A DNA stretch of 64,000 bases, taken from NCBI GenBank assembly GCA_023014335.1, contig JAECYW010000004.1:1550001-1614000 (forward strand), read 5' to 3'. The stretch comes from Galerina marginata (lineage: Eukaryota; Basidiomycota; Agaricomycetes; Agaricales; Galerinaceae). The position numbers and the translations under genes are program-made. The notes under the pieces were generated by a model. The model ran no database searches, had not been told where the DNA came from, and was given only the letters and a program-made list of their open reading frames with translations. This document shows, one piece after another, positions 23,990 to 36,381 of this stretch (position 1 is its first letter; every line of letters starts with the position of its first letter).

Positions 23990-25964
23990 ATGGTCCCATC
24001 AAATACCTTGTTTGCCTGAGTGAAAATCGCGGAATGGGGTGAAAAGCACATTAGTTGGGTCAATGATTCTCCTCCATCCACACATTTAAAATCATATTAC
24101 CTGCCAGCTCATCCCGCAATGTTGGGCCAATTCACTGATGGACCGTGGTCCTAGTCTCGGTACAGTCTAGGTAAGTGAATCATGGACATAATCACGAATT
24201 GTAAAACTTACTCGTGCGATACCAATGCAGCCTCGTATCCTCTGGGAGTTCTTACACCTGCTCCAAGTGACAGCATCCGACTGGCTTGTGCCAGTCGGTC
24301 GGTGACCTTCTCCGCCTTCCGGACTTACAAATCCGCAAACAAGTAAGGTCCGTCTCGAATCGACTCTCGAACCTGCAAACTCTTAACAGCTTGTAGGAGA
24401 AGCTGCGCGGGTCCTCTCTAGGCCTCACCTATGATATAATTAATCACTATAAATCATGAATAAATGAATCTGGAAGACTCACGCAGTATGCCGACGGAGC
24501 GGGCAACAATCTGAGCGGCAGTCTGAGCAGTGAGCAGTAGCAGAGTCGGGTTCGGTGGATAAGACAGGTACTCAGTAGACCAAGGTTTTGAGAAAACGTT
24601 CGCGTACCACGATAGGCGATGGAACGGGGCATTGTACCGTGAACTATTGCAGGAGCTGTGCAAGGAGCCGTAAACAGGACCAAGAACAAAAAGGTAAAGG
24701 AACATACCGAGACTCGACGTAAATTACGTCGAGTCGGATTCAACAACTCTGTTGAGCGTTGAACGTGGTGGAAATGACGTCATGTGATGTTCCCGATTTA
24801 GGATCACTTCGCGCGACTTCATAATGTCGTCTCTTTCTTTCCTCAACCACCACCATCGCCACTGCTTCCCTCGTTCTAGCGCCTCCGGCGAACCTGTTTC
24901 TCCTGTATACAAGCATACTCATCACATTTCCTGTATGTTATCGTGCTGACTGGTGCCGTCTCACTGGTGCCAGATTGTTGTGAGTGCGTTGGTCCCAAAT
25001 TCACGGCAATTACTGAGATTCACCGCCTACATCGATTATAGCTCATATGGGAGTGTCATTGGCTCAGGTAAGCTCACGCTTCCTTTGAGCACGCATATAC
25101 TTACATAGAAGCAGCAGCTTACCATTTTATCCACTGGCTGCGTGCATATATGCACTTTCATACACTCTCAACTTGACTTCTGAGGTCCAAAGGTATGTCC
25201 AGACGTGTAACCTATCGATTACCAGAAGCTTATTTGTTTTTATGGGTCGAATTTGTGACCCGGTGGCAGGAATCGCTCCTCCATGCGCCCAGCTGGAAGC
25301 TAATGGCCAAAGTGAGTGAAGTCTTGGTTCTCATCTACTGCCGCCCCCGCTAAGATCTCGCCTGGGCAGTGTCTCAACTCTGATAATGTGTTCTTTCTTG
25401 GTGCTTGTACCCAGCTTCCAGCTCGCCAGCTTTTACCTTCACCTCCAGTCCATCCGTTACCGCACTGGCCTCAGCGTCCGAGAACACCATCGCGTCCGTC
25501 GTGTTCCGCCCCAACCGCGACTTTGCTGTGGTAGACGGTGTTCTTGCTTACCTCTATGCATTACTCTTTTATTTAGTCCTTCCTTTTAATCTACCATTCT
25601 GTTGTGATAAATAGAATTAATGCATGTCATCTTTGTGAATTTACAACGCGTTCCTAAGTTATTCACAAGAGGGCAATTATATGGCTTCATCCTGATGACC
25701 GAGAATCATAACTACATGTATGAGATTATATTCTCCCTAGGCGTATATTCGCTTAAACGTGACTAAATCCTTATATTGTCTGCAATTATCACAGTGCTCA
25801 TAACCACTTATAATTTGTGCCAGGCTTATAATCTCCGTATTTATGACAAGGATTATATTTTTTTAGTGCCGTTTATGCGAATACGCCGGGAGATCAGAAT
25901 TACGAGGTTCATATTTATTTTATGAGATCATACCCACGTGTATCCACATATCCTAAGTGGTGCA
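23990..25964. other. intergenic spacer between the urease copies
   Basis: No intact gene. A short open stretch at 25400-25590 (SASENTIASVVFRPNRDFAVVDG) reads like an exon fragment but I recognise no family. From 25,620 to 25,960 the DNA is A/T-rich. Confidence 0.4.
24711..24735. repeat. perfect 12-bp inverted repeat
   Basis: GACTCGACGTAA, one base, then TTACGTCGAGTC. Each arm also carries an ACGT core of bZIP-type sites. Either a protein-binding palindrome or chance. Confidence 0.6.
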
Positions 25965-28438
25965 AATGGCCAACGTCCACCCTGCCTTGATCATAGGCTC
26001 TTCTACCGAAGTCATCGCAGGCGAGAAACTCATCGTCACCGCAGGCGCCGTCGACGTGCACGTGCATTATATCTGTCCGCAACAGGTACTTCTCTTATCC
26101 CCACAATTCCCTCCAACTAACATCATTCAACGACCTCAGGTCGAAGAAGCCCTCGCAGCAGGCACGACTTCCATGATCGGCGGCGGCACCGGGCCATCCG
26201 CAGGCACGAACGCGACGACCTGCACCTCGAGCAAGTTCTACATGGAGCACATGCTCCGCGCCACAGACGGGCTGCCCGTCAACTTTGGTTTCACGGGCAA
26301 GGGGAATGACGCCGGTCCAACGGCGATGGAAGAGATCGTGCGCGCGGGGGCGTGCGGGTTGAAGCTTCATGAGGACTGGGGGAGCACGCCGGCTGCTATA
26401 AGGAGCTGTTTGGATGTAGGGGATCGGTATGATGTGCAGGTTAATATACATACGGATACGCTGAATGAGAGTGGTTTTGTTGAGAGTGGGTTGTTTGTTT
26501 TTTGGTTTCTTTGGGATTTGAACTGATTGATTGTGGTGGGAATTAGGTACGATTGCTGCTTTTGAAAATAGGACCATCCATACGTATCACACTGAAGGAG
26601 CCGGTGCGATTTTATTTTCCTCTGTCTTGATATAACATATTGATTTATTGACTTTTTTGACTTTCTTTCAGGTGGAGGCCACGCACCTGATATTATCGTC
26701 GTCTGCGGTCTTCCAAATGTGCTTCCGTCATCTACAAATCCCACTCGGCCATATACTAACAACACCCTGGATGAGCACCTCGACGTAAGCGCAAAAGAAT
26801 CTTCCATCAAGCTTGTTCGTATTGAACTTTCGTAAACCAGATGCTCATGGTCTGCCACCATCTTGACCGCGGCATCCCAGAAGACCTCGCCTTCGCAGAA
26901 TCGCGTATCCGCGCTGAGACCGTTGCTGCCGAAGACGTCCTGCACGACTCGGGCGCAATATCTATGATCTCGTCTGACTCGCAGGCGATGGGCCGTGTCG
27001 GCGAGGTGATAAGCCGGACCTGGCGTACGGCGAGCAAGCTGAGGGAGTTTAGAGGTCCGCTTGCGGAGCTTGGTGATGTGGAGGGGCGGGATAATGGGAG
27101 GGTAAAGCGATATGTGGCAAAGTATACTGTCAACCCGTGCGTTGACTTTGTCTTTACATTTGCTCTTCTTGTGGCTGGTTTGCTGATGTGTTGGTTCTGT
27201 AGTGCGATCACGCATGGGATTAGCCACCTTGTGGGGCATGTTGCGGTCGGCACGCTCGCGGATCTCGTCCTCTGGAAACCGGAGAACTTTGGCTCGAAAC
27301 CTGCTATGGTCTTGAAGTCAGGCGTTATCGCCTGGGCACAGGTGTGTACCCACCATCTACCTTCTGTCCTGTTCATCGCATTTGAAATCACTTTGGTTCT
27401 GAACATAAAAATCACATTTACTAACCTCTAATCGCAGATGGGCGACGCCAACGCTTCCATTCCCTCCGTGCAGCCCTTCTACTCCAAGCCGATGTGGGGC
27501 GCCAAACCCGCATCTGCCGCGCGCAACTCCATCGCTTTCGTCTCGCAGGCGTCCATCGATACCGGGTCGCTCCTGGGGTACCAACTGGGAAAGCGCTGCG
27601 AGCCGGTGCGCGGCTGCAGGACGATATCGAAGAAGGACATGAAGTGGAACGACGCGACGCCGAAGATGACAGTCGACCCGGAGAACTACGAGGTGCGCGC
27701 GGACGGGGTGCTGGCGGATATTGAACCCGCGCAGAGGTTGCCCCTGGGGAGAGCTTATAATTTGTTCTAGTGGAATTTTTGACAAAAATTCTGGGCGGCT
27801 TTTGGGAGGTCAGGAACGGGCGCCTGTTTTTCTTGGCAGCATTTTCTTTTTCTCTCACCTGATGGAAAGGACTGATGGACACTACTGACAACTCGTGGAA
27901 TCACAGAATGTACAATGTATTTGTATTGGGAACTCGCCGGTAAAGGGTGAAATGAAATCATGGAGTGTATTTACTGTATTCTTATGATGCTTCTCCCTTC
28001 GGGTTTTGCTTTTCAGCGTGTTCGTGTATCAACTTGTCAACATTTTTAATTAAAACTATAAGATCAGCGAAACCCAACCAACTTATTTGCCCTCAAAGAT
28101 AATTGTGGTTTACTGGCTACGAAGATAATTATAATGCGCAAGATACGCCAAGGATAAAGCTTGTAAATCGGAGATTGACCCCCGGAATATATTTCGCACT
28201 GCCCCCTCGCATTGTCCGATGGTCCAGGCGGTCTCGTGAGCAAAAAGGTTCAGTCCTCGGATTAGGATAAGGGGAGTTTAGGCGATGGGGTGATTGTGTT
28301 TGCGGTTGACAGCTGCCATTACAATGTCAGAATAGAAATGGACATCTTCGTCTGGCTGGTTTACTCAGCTAAAAGGCGGATGCATTTTTCAAGTAAATGA
28401 GGAATATGACTCAGAAAGCCTGACGGATCTGCTCTGTT
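25965..28438 (+). repeat. segmental duplication, copy 2
   Basis: Second copy of 20594-23050, about 5.4 kb downstream in the same orientation. The offset grows from 5371 at the left edge to 5388 at the right edge through small intron indels, including a longer intron near 26610-26670. Confidence 0.93.
25966..27770 (+). pseudogene. 5'-truncated second urease copy (alpha catalytic part)
   Basis: Holds the equivalent of the last seven urease exons, starting at the ATG that encodes the Met of MANVHPAL in exon 7. All splice sites are kept and all frames are open, so a spliced product of about 467 residues is possible. The nickel and active-site motifs [31 protein letters not shown] and [11 protein letters not shown] are present. 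The whole gamma and beta parts and the start of alpha are missing, so a normal urease cannot form. Against the full copy I see only two amino-acid changes (T to A in FRGPLxELG and I to V before NP) among many silent ones. It is called a pseudogene because no promoter or 5' exons are seen; expression of a truncated protein cannot be excluded. Confidence 0.85.
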
Positions 28439-28951
28439 ATAGCTAGTCGTTACGGCATGAGGCGATGCGTCACGGCGTCGTTCATGGCGACTTCAAAATT
28501 CAAGCGAAGTGAAATAAATCTCTTAGACCGAGATGACCGTTGGTGCACTGGTAGAATCACATATAGAGATGGACGAAGCCACTTAAATTCCGTACTCTAA
28601 CCTAGGTCATTAGTTTGAATACATAGTTGTAATAGCGATGGTAGGGATGGCGTACGCGAGCCTTTGGTGAGCTGTTACAGGTTGAAACAGGGACTGCAAT
28701 AAATTCAGTCACCATGGGGGGTTAAATGTATACCACAGGGAGGCGTGCTAAATAGCTTCCCTAAAACATAGATGGCGTCACTAACGGTTAAAAAAATGAC
28801 ACCTAACTGGATGCGGGACACACAAGAGATGATGTATATTTGTTCGTGTTGTTGATTATGGACCAAGATATAAAATCATAAGAAATGCGACTGGAATACA
28901 GGTATTGGTACAGTACAAATAAATCAGACCCAGCAGTGTGCTTCATTGGGT
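28439..28951. other. intergenic, no supported gene
   Basis: Unique sequence after the end of the urease duplication; nothing recognised. Confidence 0.4.
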
Positions 28952-29690
28952 TCAGGATTTCAGTTCAATGAATGACCCATCTAATGGGGACTTGGTGAAC
29001 AATCCAGCCGCTCGATTCCGCCTTCGTGAATCGGCGCTTTCTGACGCCGACCGTAGAGGGCTAGGTGCACTCAGAGCACGAATCCTAGGAGGACATAATT
29101 CGTAACAGTGTTGTTCTTGGTCGTTATCGACGATGTCGGCGGGAAAATACTGTGGCAGGGCGACAAAAGTTGGCGATCGATCCAAATTGCCTTCGATAGT
29201 AAAAACGAGCAACGGGGGACAGAACGGATCGAGATTCTCGGGGTCCAGTGACCGTAACAAAGAGCTAATATCGGTGTGAAAAGGTATGGATATCGGTGTC
29301 GGGGTAGGTCTTTCTGATTATTCTTTGGCCTGTAATGGATGAGTTATTGACTGAATACGTGGATAGCCAATGTCTAACTTCGAAATGAGATTGGGCTCTT
29401 TTATAGAAGTGCTCATTATGCACGTATTTTCCGTGTTGGAGGGTTGTTTTCTGAAAGGAGAGCACTCGACCTCGACCGCGGCAGAAGACAATGCTTGAAA
29501 TTTCCGAGTCGAGCCTCCTTGTTGCTAAATAATATGATAAGTGGGAGGGGGAAAAGGTCAACCAACAGAGCTTACTTGACTGGTTCGGCTCATTGAAGGC
29601 GAGGCCATTGCGACTCGACCTTCTCCGTTGGTCTTTCGGACAAGTGGCACATTCTTCGGTCGAGAATTTAACATATCTAGGTTATTTGCG
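28952..29690 (-). CDS. hypothetical minus-strand gene, unrecognised
   Basis: A 102-codon open segment with gene-like composition (LRSLDPENLDPFCPPLLVFTIE, FVALPQYFPADIVDND) ends at 28952 with ...GSFIELKS. Upstream (to the right) a segment reads MLNSRPKNVPLVRKTNGEGR then AMASPSMSRTSQ followed by a GTAAGC donor near 29575 and a CAACAAG acceptor near 29520. The parts could not be joined with certainty because the middle segment has stops in the expected frame, so more introns or a broken gene are possible. No domain recognised. Confidence 0.35.
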
Positions 29691-31100
29691 GTATTTTCCT
29701 TCAAGCACTCGAGGATAACAGGAAAAAACGTACCAAGTCGCTGTTTCTCTGTCGTATGTGGGCGACGATGAATAAAGTTGCATACCTGCTTTAAATATGT
29801 AGGGTGGCACTTGTGGAATGGCCCATCACTTGCCCATCCATTGTGCCACTAGATCCAGAGGTCCAAAACAAAGCTCATAACGGCCCGTTCCATAGCCCAA
29901 TAAAAGCTTAACTCGTGTTGTGGCCTCAAATAACCGAGCCCCACCCAGATACGTATTCTGTGAATGAACTTTCGTTTCGCTTTTGCATCAGTCCAACGTC
30001 AGTGTCTGCCCTCTGCGATAACACCCTTGGTGTGACTTTAATCCTCTATTTTGTTGACCAACGACTGCAGTGCCTTGATGTGCGTCTACTGCGACATTGG
30101 AAAAATTACAGAAAGAAAACTTGCATCAGAAGACGACCTGAGACTACCTAATGGTGATTAGTTTCCGGATCGAGTATGGGCCCTGAACGCGACGGAGATC
30201 AAGAAACTCCAGATTTGCAGTAGCGCCCGTGCCAGAGTAGGAATGGAATGAACATCTAAGACATCCCTGAGAGGGGTTGTTATGACTGGACAGTTTCCCA
30301 TGATGTGGTGATACTTACCTGAGACCAAACTTAACCGAAGGTTGTCGATCAAGTGTTATTTGGATTCTGGACTATCCCTCGAATTTTGCAAATGCTCAGC
30401 GTTGTCCTCGGCTTTTTAAGGCCAAGATTCGCCAAAAATTCTTCACTTGAGCTAATATTGAAGCTGCCGTGAACCCGAATCTAACGACGACGTCATTTGG
30501 CGCACCATCAAACCTTCGGAGATAATTTACAGTGCAGTCTTACCGAATCTAGATCTGTTGGTAAACCCTTTAATCTTTATTCACTTCCTTTGCTTGTTTC
30601 AATTCGACAAATGAAGTGTCATTGAAAGCCGGAAAACATTCACAGCCTTGCGAATCTCCGTCTATCAAAGGAATTTGATCGTTTTAACCAAAGGTCTGTG
30701 CGAGTACAGCCGTCGAAAATATCCTCCCAGAGGACGAAATCGTTCAAGGTGGCAAAGCTGTCTGGATTTAATCAAATCGGTAAATGTGATATTAGCTTTT
30801 TGTGATCTCACTTTTATCTGATTATGTCACGGTAAATCAGTCGACCTCGAGGTATGATAAAGCTAACCCCCTTAGTTCAACTTGGGACATGAAGGAAGCT
30901 GTTCTGAATCCGTGCCGGTTTTTCTTCAGTCTTCATGACCTTATCTTTCGCCAATGACATCCTCATTGGCGTCTTGTCGGTAATCACCGTCAGGTGAAAT
31001 GATTTCGCACCATCTTCTGGACTCGGAGATCTGATCAGGAACAGGCACCGAAACGAGTATTTCAAGGCGCGTGGGCAGTCGTGACCAAATGTTGCAATGT
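29691..31100. other. intergenic, no supported gene
   Basis: Scattered short frames only. The right end holds the promoter of the DUF6533-like gene. Confidence 0.4.
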
Positions 31101-31118
31101 TTACTCCGAACGAAATTC

Positions 31119-31126
31119 TATATAAA
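31119..31126 (+). promoter_or_regulatory. TATA box of the DUF6533-like gene
   Basis: TATATAAA, 72 bases before the ATG at 31198, a plausible core-promoter distance. Confidence 0.55.
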
Positions 31127-31197
31127 CCCGGCGTGCTCATTCTTGTAGCCCCAAGCGCTGGCGCTCACGACCATCTCTAACACATTTTCCGTCGGTA

Positions 31198-32871
31198 ATG
31201 ATCGACTACATCGCAGGCGATGAGTCGCAGAGATTCGTCCAACTATACAGGCTCAATCTAATCCCACTCTATGTCGTTCGTAAGTCCATCCACACAAATC
31301 CGCAGTTAGCTTGCTCATTCACAGCAGTTCCTTCCGTTGTATGGGTCCTACACGATTATTGTAAGTCCGAAGCATTTAGGAGGAACTATTGATTTCAACT
31401 GGGTTGAAAAGTTGTCACATTGGAAGATGAGGTATGTTAATATTCCTATTTTGCATTTCAATTTTGTTGACCGTCGCGTAGGTCACGTATATATGGGTTA
31501 GTCCCCAGGTTCCGGTGCCGCTGACAATGTTCTGAACGTCTTCACAGCAACAGAAGCCCGGTTTTGGAAGGTTAATGTTCTTTTGGGTGAGTTTGCCACC
31601 CTCATAATCAATATTGTCGTCCCAAAATATCACCGCTTTAGATTCGATATTACACCATCTTTCTCGTGATTTTCGATGTCGTTCAAATCCACGGTTTCGC
31701 CATTCCTGGGGTTCCTTCTCTTGATCTGTAGGCGAAACCGAGTTCTCCCTTGACCAATTGTGAAACCGTTATGATAGATGCGTTGCGACGGATCCCACAA
31801 CAAGAATGGCTGGCGCCCTCAGTCTCTGGTCAGTAGAGATTGTGATGCAATTGCGGATTTATGTCCTCTTCAATCGGTCCAAGAAGGTGAGCCTATTTCT
31901 TCTGTATCATTCCCTCAAAATTTCACACTGGATAGGTGGCTCTTATTAATGCAATACTCTTTGTGATCTCGATTGGAGCATTTCTCTGGATCATGGTCTT
32001 CAACGCATTGCAGAGAAAGACTCTGATAGCCAATGCCGTGCGTTTACCGCTTCCTGGATGTCCTGCGATCAATGGAAATAGCCAATGGGCCCTCTGGATC
32101 CCTGGTGCGCTCTTTTCCTTGATCCCAACTTCAAGAAACTTATATGCATTTGTCAGCCATGTTATTTGAATTCGTCCTATTCGGTTTTGCTGTGTTCAAG
32201 AGTGTCGTATCCACTGCAGCCAGGATCAAATTAAACCAGCGAACATCACTGACAGGGATTCTACTCCATGAAAATATTCTTTATTTTTTGGTGTACGTTC
32301 CTAACCACCGTTACTTGGAGTTGTTTTAGAATACTAAATTGATCGTCCCAGCGTGGCTTGCCTTTTGATCCTCAACAACCTGATGGCGGTGGTAAGTTAT
32401 GCCCATTCCATTTCCAGCTCGTCATGGCGGAATTGACACCACGTGGAAAGGGCGCGACGCGTATTCCATGGTTCGGCTTTGGGTACGTGCTTAAATCCCT
32501 CTGATCGTTGATATCCCAATTCAGAATTATCCAGTCCATTCCACGCAGCGCTCGGCATCACAACAGGTCGCATGATGATCCATCTCCGAAAATTTGCAAC
32601 AGAACATCTGGAGGGCGACGACACACCATCACTTCCCGAGATTAGATTTGTCGGTAACCCTGTGCTGAATGCAGCGTCTTCGTGCCCAAGCCACGACTCA
32701 GAAATGATTCCAGAGATGATCCATGACATTGAGAATCCAGCTGAAGTATCAACGCCCAAATACCCTCTGATTGTGCGTATGGCAATGCTTTCGTAAATGA
32801 CGTTTAACTTGAACCTGTTACAGGGCGAACAGCAGGCCCAAGCTGGACCTTCCCATCTAGGCATGAGGTAG
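31198..32871 (+). CDS. DUF6533-like seven-helix membrane protein
   Basis: Thirteen small exons: 31198-31279, 31328-31360, 31412-31431, 31482-31496, 31548-31586, 31642-31727, 31778-31886, 31936-32104, 32157-32292, 32352-32391, 32451-32482, 32535-32772, 32824-32871, giving 348 residues in one phase. The N-terminus has the family hallmark WVLHDYFVTLEDEVTYIW followed by FGRLMFFWIRYYTIFLV, VEIVMQLRIYVLFNRSKK, then later membrane segments (ILFVISIGAFLWIMVFNAL, FEFVLFGFAVFKSV, ILYFLVVACLLILNNLMAV) and the cytosolic end PFHAALGITTGRMMIHLRK. These receptor-like proteins form large families in Agaricomycetes; ligand and function are unknown. The tail (about 90 residues) is acidic and probably disordered. 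Splice junctions around 32391/32451 were chosen because they remove a stop and restore the family motif. Confidence 0.83.
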
Positions 32872-33274
32872 GTGAGCTGTCAAACAGGATCGACGAGAAG
32901 ACCTGCGCGCGCACCGCACGCTGGATCCCGGATGCGATTTTGCACATCCTTCATTGCAAAGCTCTCCGTGACCATGACTTCGGGGAGCTCTGATGGGATA
33001 ACCTTGCCGTGCCATCAATGAAGGAATCCATATCTTCAGGCAGTTCTCATGCCCAGTAAACTCTCAGCATTGGCACGAAAACGTACTCGAGTTCTCCGAA
33101 ATGAAGGGGAATTAGAACAACCGTAACGGCATTTGATACAACTTATCTGCATCGGTACGAGAGAGGATTATATGTATAGAGGAAGTAAATAAAGAAAACA
33201 GACCACCCTCGAGAAAGCCAAAGAATGAGAATGGAGTGGAACGCCGGTTGGAATATGGTAGGACCAAAGAGAAA
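32872..33274. other. intergenic between convergent genes
   Basis: 3' flanks of the DUF6533-like gene (+) and the zinc-module gene (-); nothing else seen. Confidence 0.4.
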
Positions 33275-34056
33275 TCATAAGTGGTCATCTCTGGAACATC
33301 GGGAAATTTTGTCGTGCAGAAGGTCTTCATACCGTTGCTCCAGGTCCGAATCAGGGTAGACATCTGGATGCGAATACTCGTTGATACGTTCCACTTGTCG
33401 TTCTAGATCCACGGGAACGGTGTACAAAGGCGCGACTACACAGCCCGGACTCCATTCGTCTTCATCGCAGCAACTCCACATGGTTATAGTGCGAACAACA
33501 TTGAAAGTAACATCGTCAGGTGTCCTAGAGAGAAATTCATACACCTCTTCGTCGAGATGGCCTAGGATGCATGAGGGAACAATACTTAATTTGCATGTTA
33601 TAGGGACTTACCTGGATGGTAGATGCACTCAGTCTGAGCCGACGGCTGCGACGAAGCCACATTTCTTTTATACAGGTAAGGAACCTGCGTCGAAACTGAC
33701 AAGCCCTTGCAGTTGCGGTTGCGACGCGTTCTGCTACGACGTGATTTGTATGGCTTGGGATTAGTTGGAGTTGTCGGAGGAGAGTCCGTGGAGGCAAATG
33801 CGAGCTCTTTCACGATGGCACGATGAAACCGTGGATTGCTGTCGGCCAGCTTGATCATGATCGAGCGCAGTCTAGACTCAGGAATAGACGCGATCGAGGT
33901 ACGAAGGGTTGCATTGTGGGCAAGAAAGTGGCAATCTTCCATGTCAGAGTCCGCAGATGGAGAGCTTGGAGGATAGGGCGATATGGGATCGTAATCGTAC
34001 TCGAAGGTGTTCGTTTCCACTCTGTTTGGAGAAAGGGGGATGGAAACAGTGGGCAT
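33275..34056 (-). CDS. CHORD-like Cys/His module protein, copy 1
   Basis: Two exons, 34056-33612 and 33561-33275, 243 residues. Residues about 50-95 form a helical block (LRTSIASIPESRLRSIMIKLADSNPRFHRAIVKELAF) also present in the next gene. A basic stretch (KSRRSRTRRNRNCKG) is followed by TECIYHPGHLDEE, where the intron interrupts the Gly codon of HPG, and then MWSCCDEDEWSPGCV. The pattern C-x-x-H-P-G ... W-x-C-C ... G-C resembles half of a zinc-binding CHORD module, but a first Cys pair is not clear here (only RNCKG). The tail is acidic. Function unknown; the Cys/His spacing suggests metal binding and protein interaction. Confidence 0.72.
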
Positions 34057-34457
34057 ATTTCGTTCGAGCGCGATGAGTTTTGATGCGCGTCGTTCGAGGA
34101 ATGAGAACTTGGGTCAGGACGTGAAAGTTGATATTATATAGATAAGCATATGGGTGAAGTCAAGAACGGATAGTTTGCCGAGCGTATTTCTTTTGTTCTT
34201 TTTGTCTGACTTTCCAGACTACGCCGCACAAGTTCGAAAAGGTACACGAGGCCAATTGAATCCGATTGGGCACCGACTAGTCAGGCCTATATGTATGATG
34301 CGGAACCCGGAAGCAAGGAGCGGGTTTTACCAAGTAATGATCAAAATGAATAGAGCAACAATAGAACAGAAAAGGAGCGACGAGCCTTGACCCTCAAAGT
34401 CAACGTCATGAACCCAGGGAAAATTCAAGTGTCTTACATCCGCAAAAGACTTGGTAG
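34057..34457. other. spacer between tandem paralogues
   Basis: Probable promoter of the preceding minus-strand gene; no gene seen. Confidence 0.4.
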
Positions 34458-35112
34458 CTACTCCTCGACGCGTTTCCTCTTCCGGGCGACTGAGGGTTTG
34501 TGTTGATCTCGTACGCAACCATTGGAGCGCCCGTTCTCTTCACAGCAAGTCCAGCTGAAATTCTCTGGATATTGTCTTCGGTTTTCGGGGGTGTCCATCG
34601 GGCCGTGACAATCTTCATCCCAGTCAACGAAACTTTCTTCCGAGAGTGTCAGCTCCCCTGAGAGTTGTCAGAAGGTTAATAGTATGTCGGGCTTGTGAAG
34701 AATGTTCACCTGGATGGAACACACATTCAGCCTCCTCCCGAAATGTGTTAATATCGTATTCCTCATCGCAGTTGGCGCACGTTTCCCAACGCGGTACGAC
34801 ATCTTGGGTCCCCCGTTTCAACGTAACCAACTCTCTCGTTAGCGTAGCTTCTATCATGACATCCGATTCAACCAGAATTCGCAATAGATGACGGAGGCGC
34901 GTCTCGGAGACCGTGGCAATGGCTTTTTGGAGTTGTGCCCGAGTCTCCGCATTCAAGGTGATCTCTATCTCGGACCCGTCAGAGCCCTCTTCAGAGCCAA
35001 TTTCTCCATTTTCGCCGGCGTTTTCTTCTAATTCGTCGCCATCCTCCGATCCTGATGAGTCCGAGAGCCCCGTCAAGTCGATGACTTCAGCGTCCTTTGG
35101 TATTTCGGTCAT
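34458..35112 (-). CDS. CHORD-like Cys/His module protein, copy 2
   Basis: Two exons, 35112-34710 and 34657-34458, 200 residues. Acidic Ser/Glu/Asp-rich start (MTEIPKDAEVIDLTG, where VIDLTG resembles a SUMO-interacting motif), then the shared helical block (LNAETRAQLQKAIATVSETRLRHLLRIL), then a complete metal-binding pattern CANCDEEYD, AECVFHPGEL, FSWTCCEENGRSNGC, and a basic tail ending KRKRVEE that could act as a nuclear signal. The intron falls at the same place in the HPG motif as in the neighbouring gene, so the two arose by tandem duplication. This copy keeps the first Cys pair that copy 1 lacks. Confidence 0.77.
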
Positions 35113-36381
35113 GACCTAAGTGCATTGAAAAAAAAAGTCAGAATAACGATCGGTATGAATGGCATAGAGCCTGAATCATGTTGAGCTCGCCTTTGAAATC
35201 CTTTGTATAAGTACTTCAAGGTTATAACCACTTAGTTGGTCGCTTTCAAATTCCAAACTTCCAAAGGCGTTGAACAGGAAAAGAACCAAATCACATGATC
35301 GCGGAGGCTTTGTGCCGTAAATGGCAATCAACCGTTGGGCTCAAGGCTCAAGAAAGCTTCGCATTCACAAATCCTCGATTGTGAAATAAATTGTGGTTGA
35401 ATAACCCTGGGGGTTTATTTAACGATTGCAATATTTAGGCCTCCACAACTTCCTCCTGAACCGGACCGATTGTTCAGCAGCTGCAGGAGGCTCAGACCGC
35501 GGCTTCTGCAGGACTCAGAGGCATAATCACGCTATACAAGCAAACTCCGTGGTTTAGTCAAGTTTTAGCACATAAACTCTCGCTCCTCTGACCCCAAAAC
35601 TTGAGATCTTGAGAGCTCATACAGACCTAGATAACACAAATTTAACAGACGAGACGCGACGTGATTGGTCACGTGGTATTGTCACATGTCACATGCATAC
35701 TTGCTGGATTTGAAGTTTTCAAATTCGTTCTGCACCATCATGATGTTCAGTCGCCTTGGTTTGCGAAACGATTGCGCTAAGAACTTTATAGCCTGACCTG
35801 AGTTTTCTCTACGCGGTGTATACCAATGCCTCAAACCTAAAACCTGCAAAAGAGGTTCTGCGGTATTTGGAGCATGTGAATCATCGTCATTCCGGATCAC
35901 GATATGGACGGGTATACATACTCCGTAATACGTATGTATCAAGTCTTCGCTCTCAACCTCATTACGACCATCTAATTACTCTCATACCCTGTAAAGAATA
36001 CTCTAAAAGACGCAACTGAACGCAGATAGGGCCTCTGCATTCAGACGACCGTTCAAGGAATCAGTTGCCCTGAACCTCTCATGGTCAGTCAGTCCTGTGA
36101 ACTCCCTCGTAGGGTACTGTTGGTCTGGAGGTATGACGGTATCGTTTTTCGATCGATAACCAATATTAATTCCCCATGTTGTCTAATTTACTGCAGTTTT
36201 GAACGCTAAACGATACATCTGACAGCCATCTTGGATTCCTGTCCCAACCTTTCAAGAAGGCGAACCTTTGACTCCTAACTGATCGTATGTCCCTGAAGCT
36301 TCCCGCCTTCTCACTGCTTAAAGAGTCGGGAACTCAAATAGTTTTTTGTTTCTGTCCTTGTCCAGTCCTTCACCAACCGAA
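35113..36381. other. intergenic, no supported gene
   Basis: Divergent promoters of the zinc-module gene and the MFS gene; no gene recognised. Confidence 0.4.
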
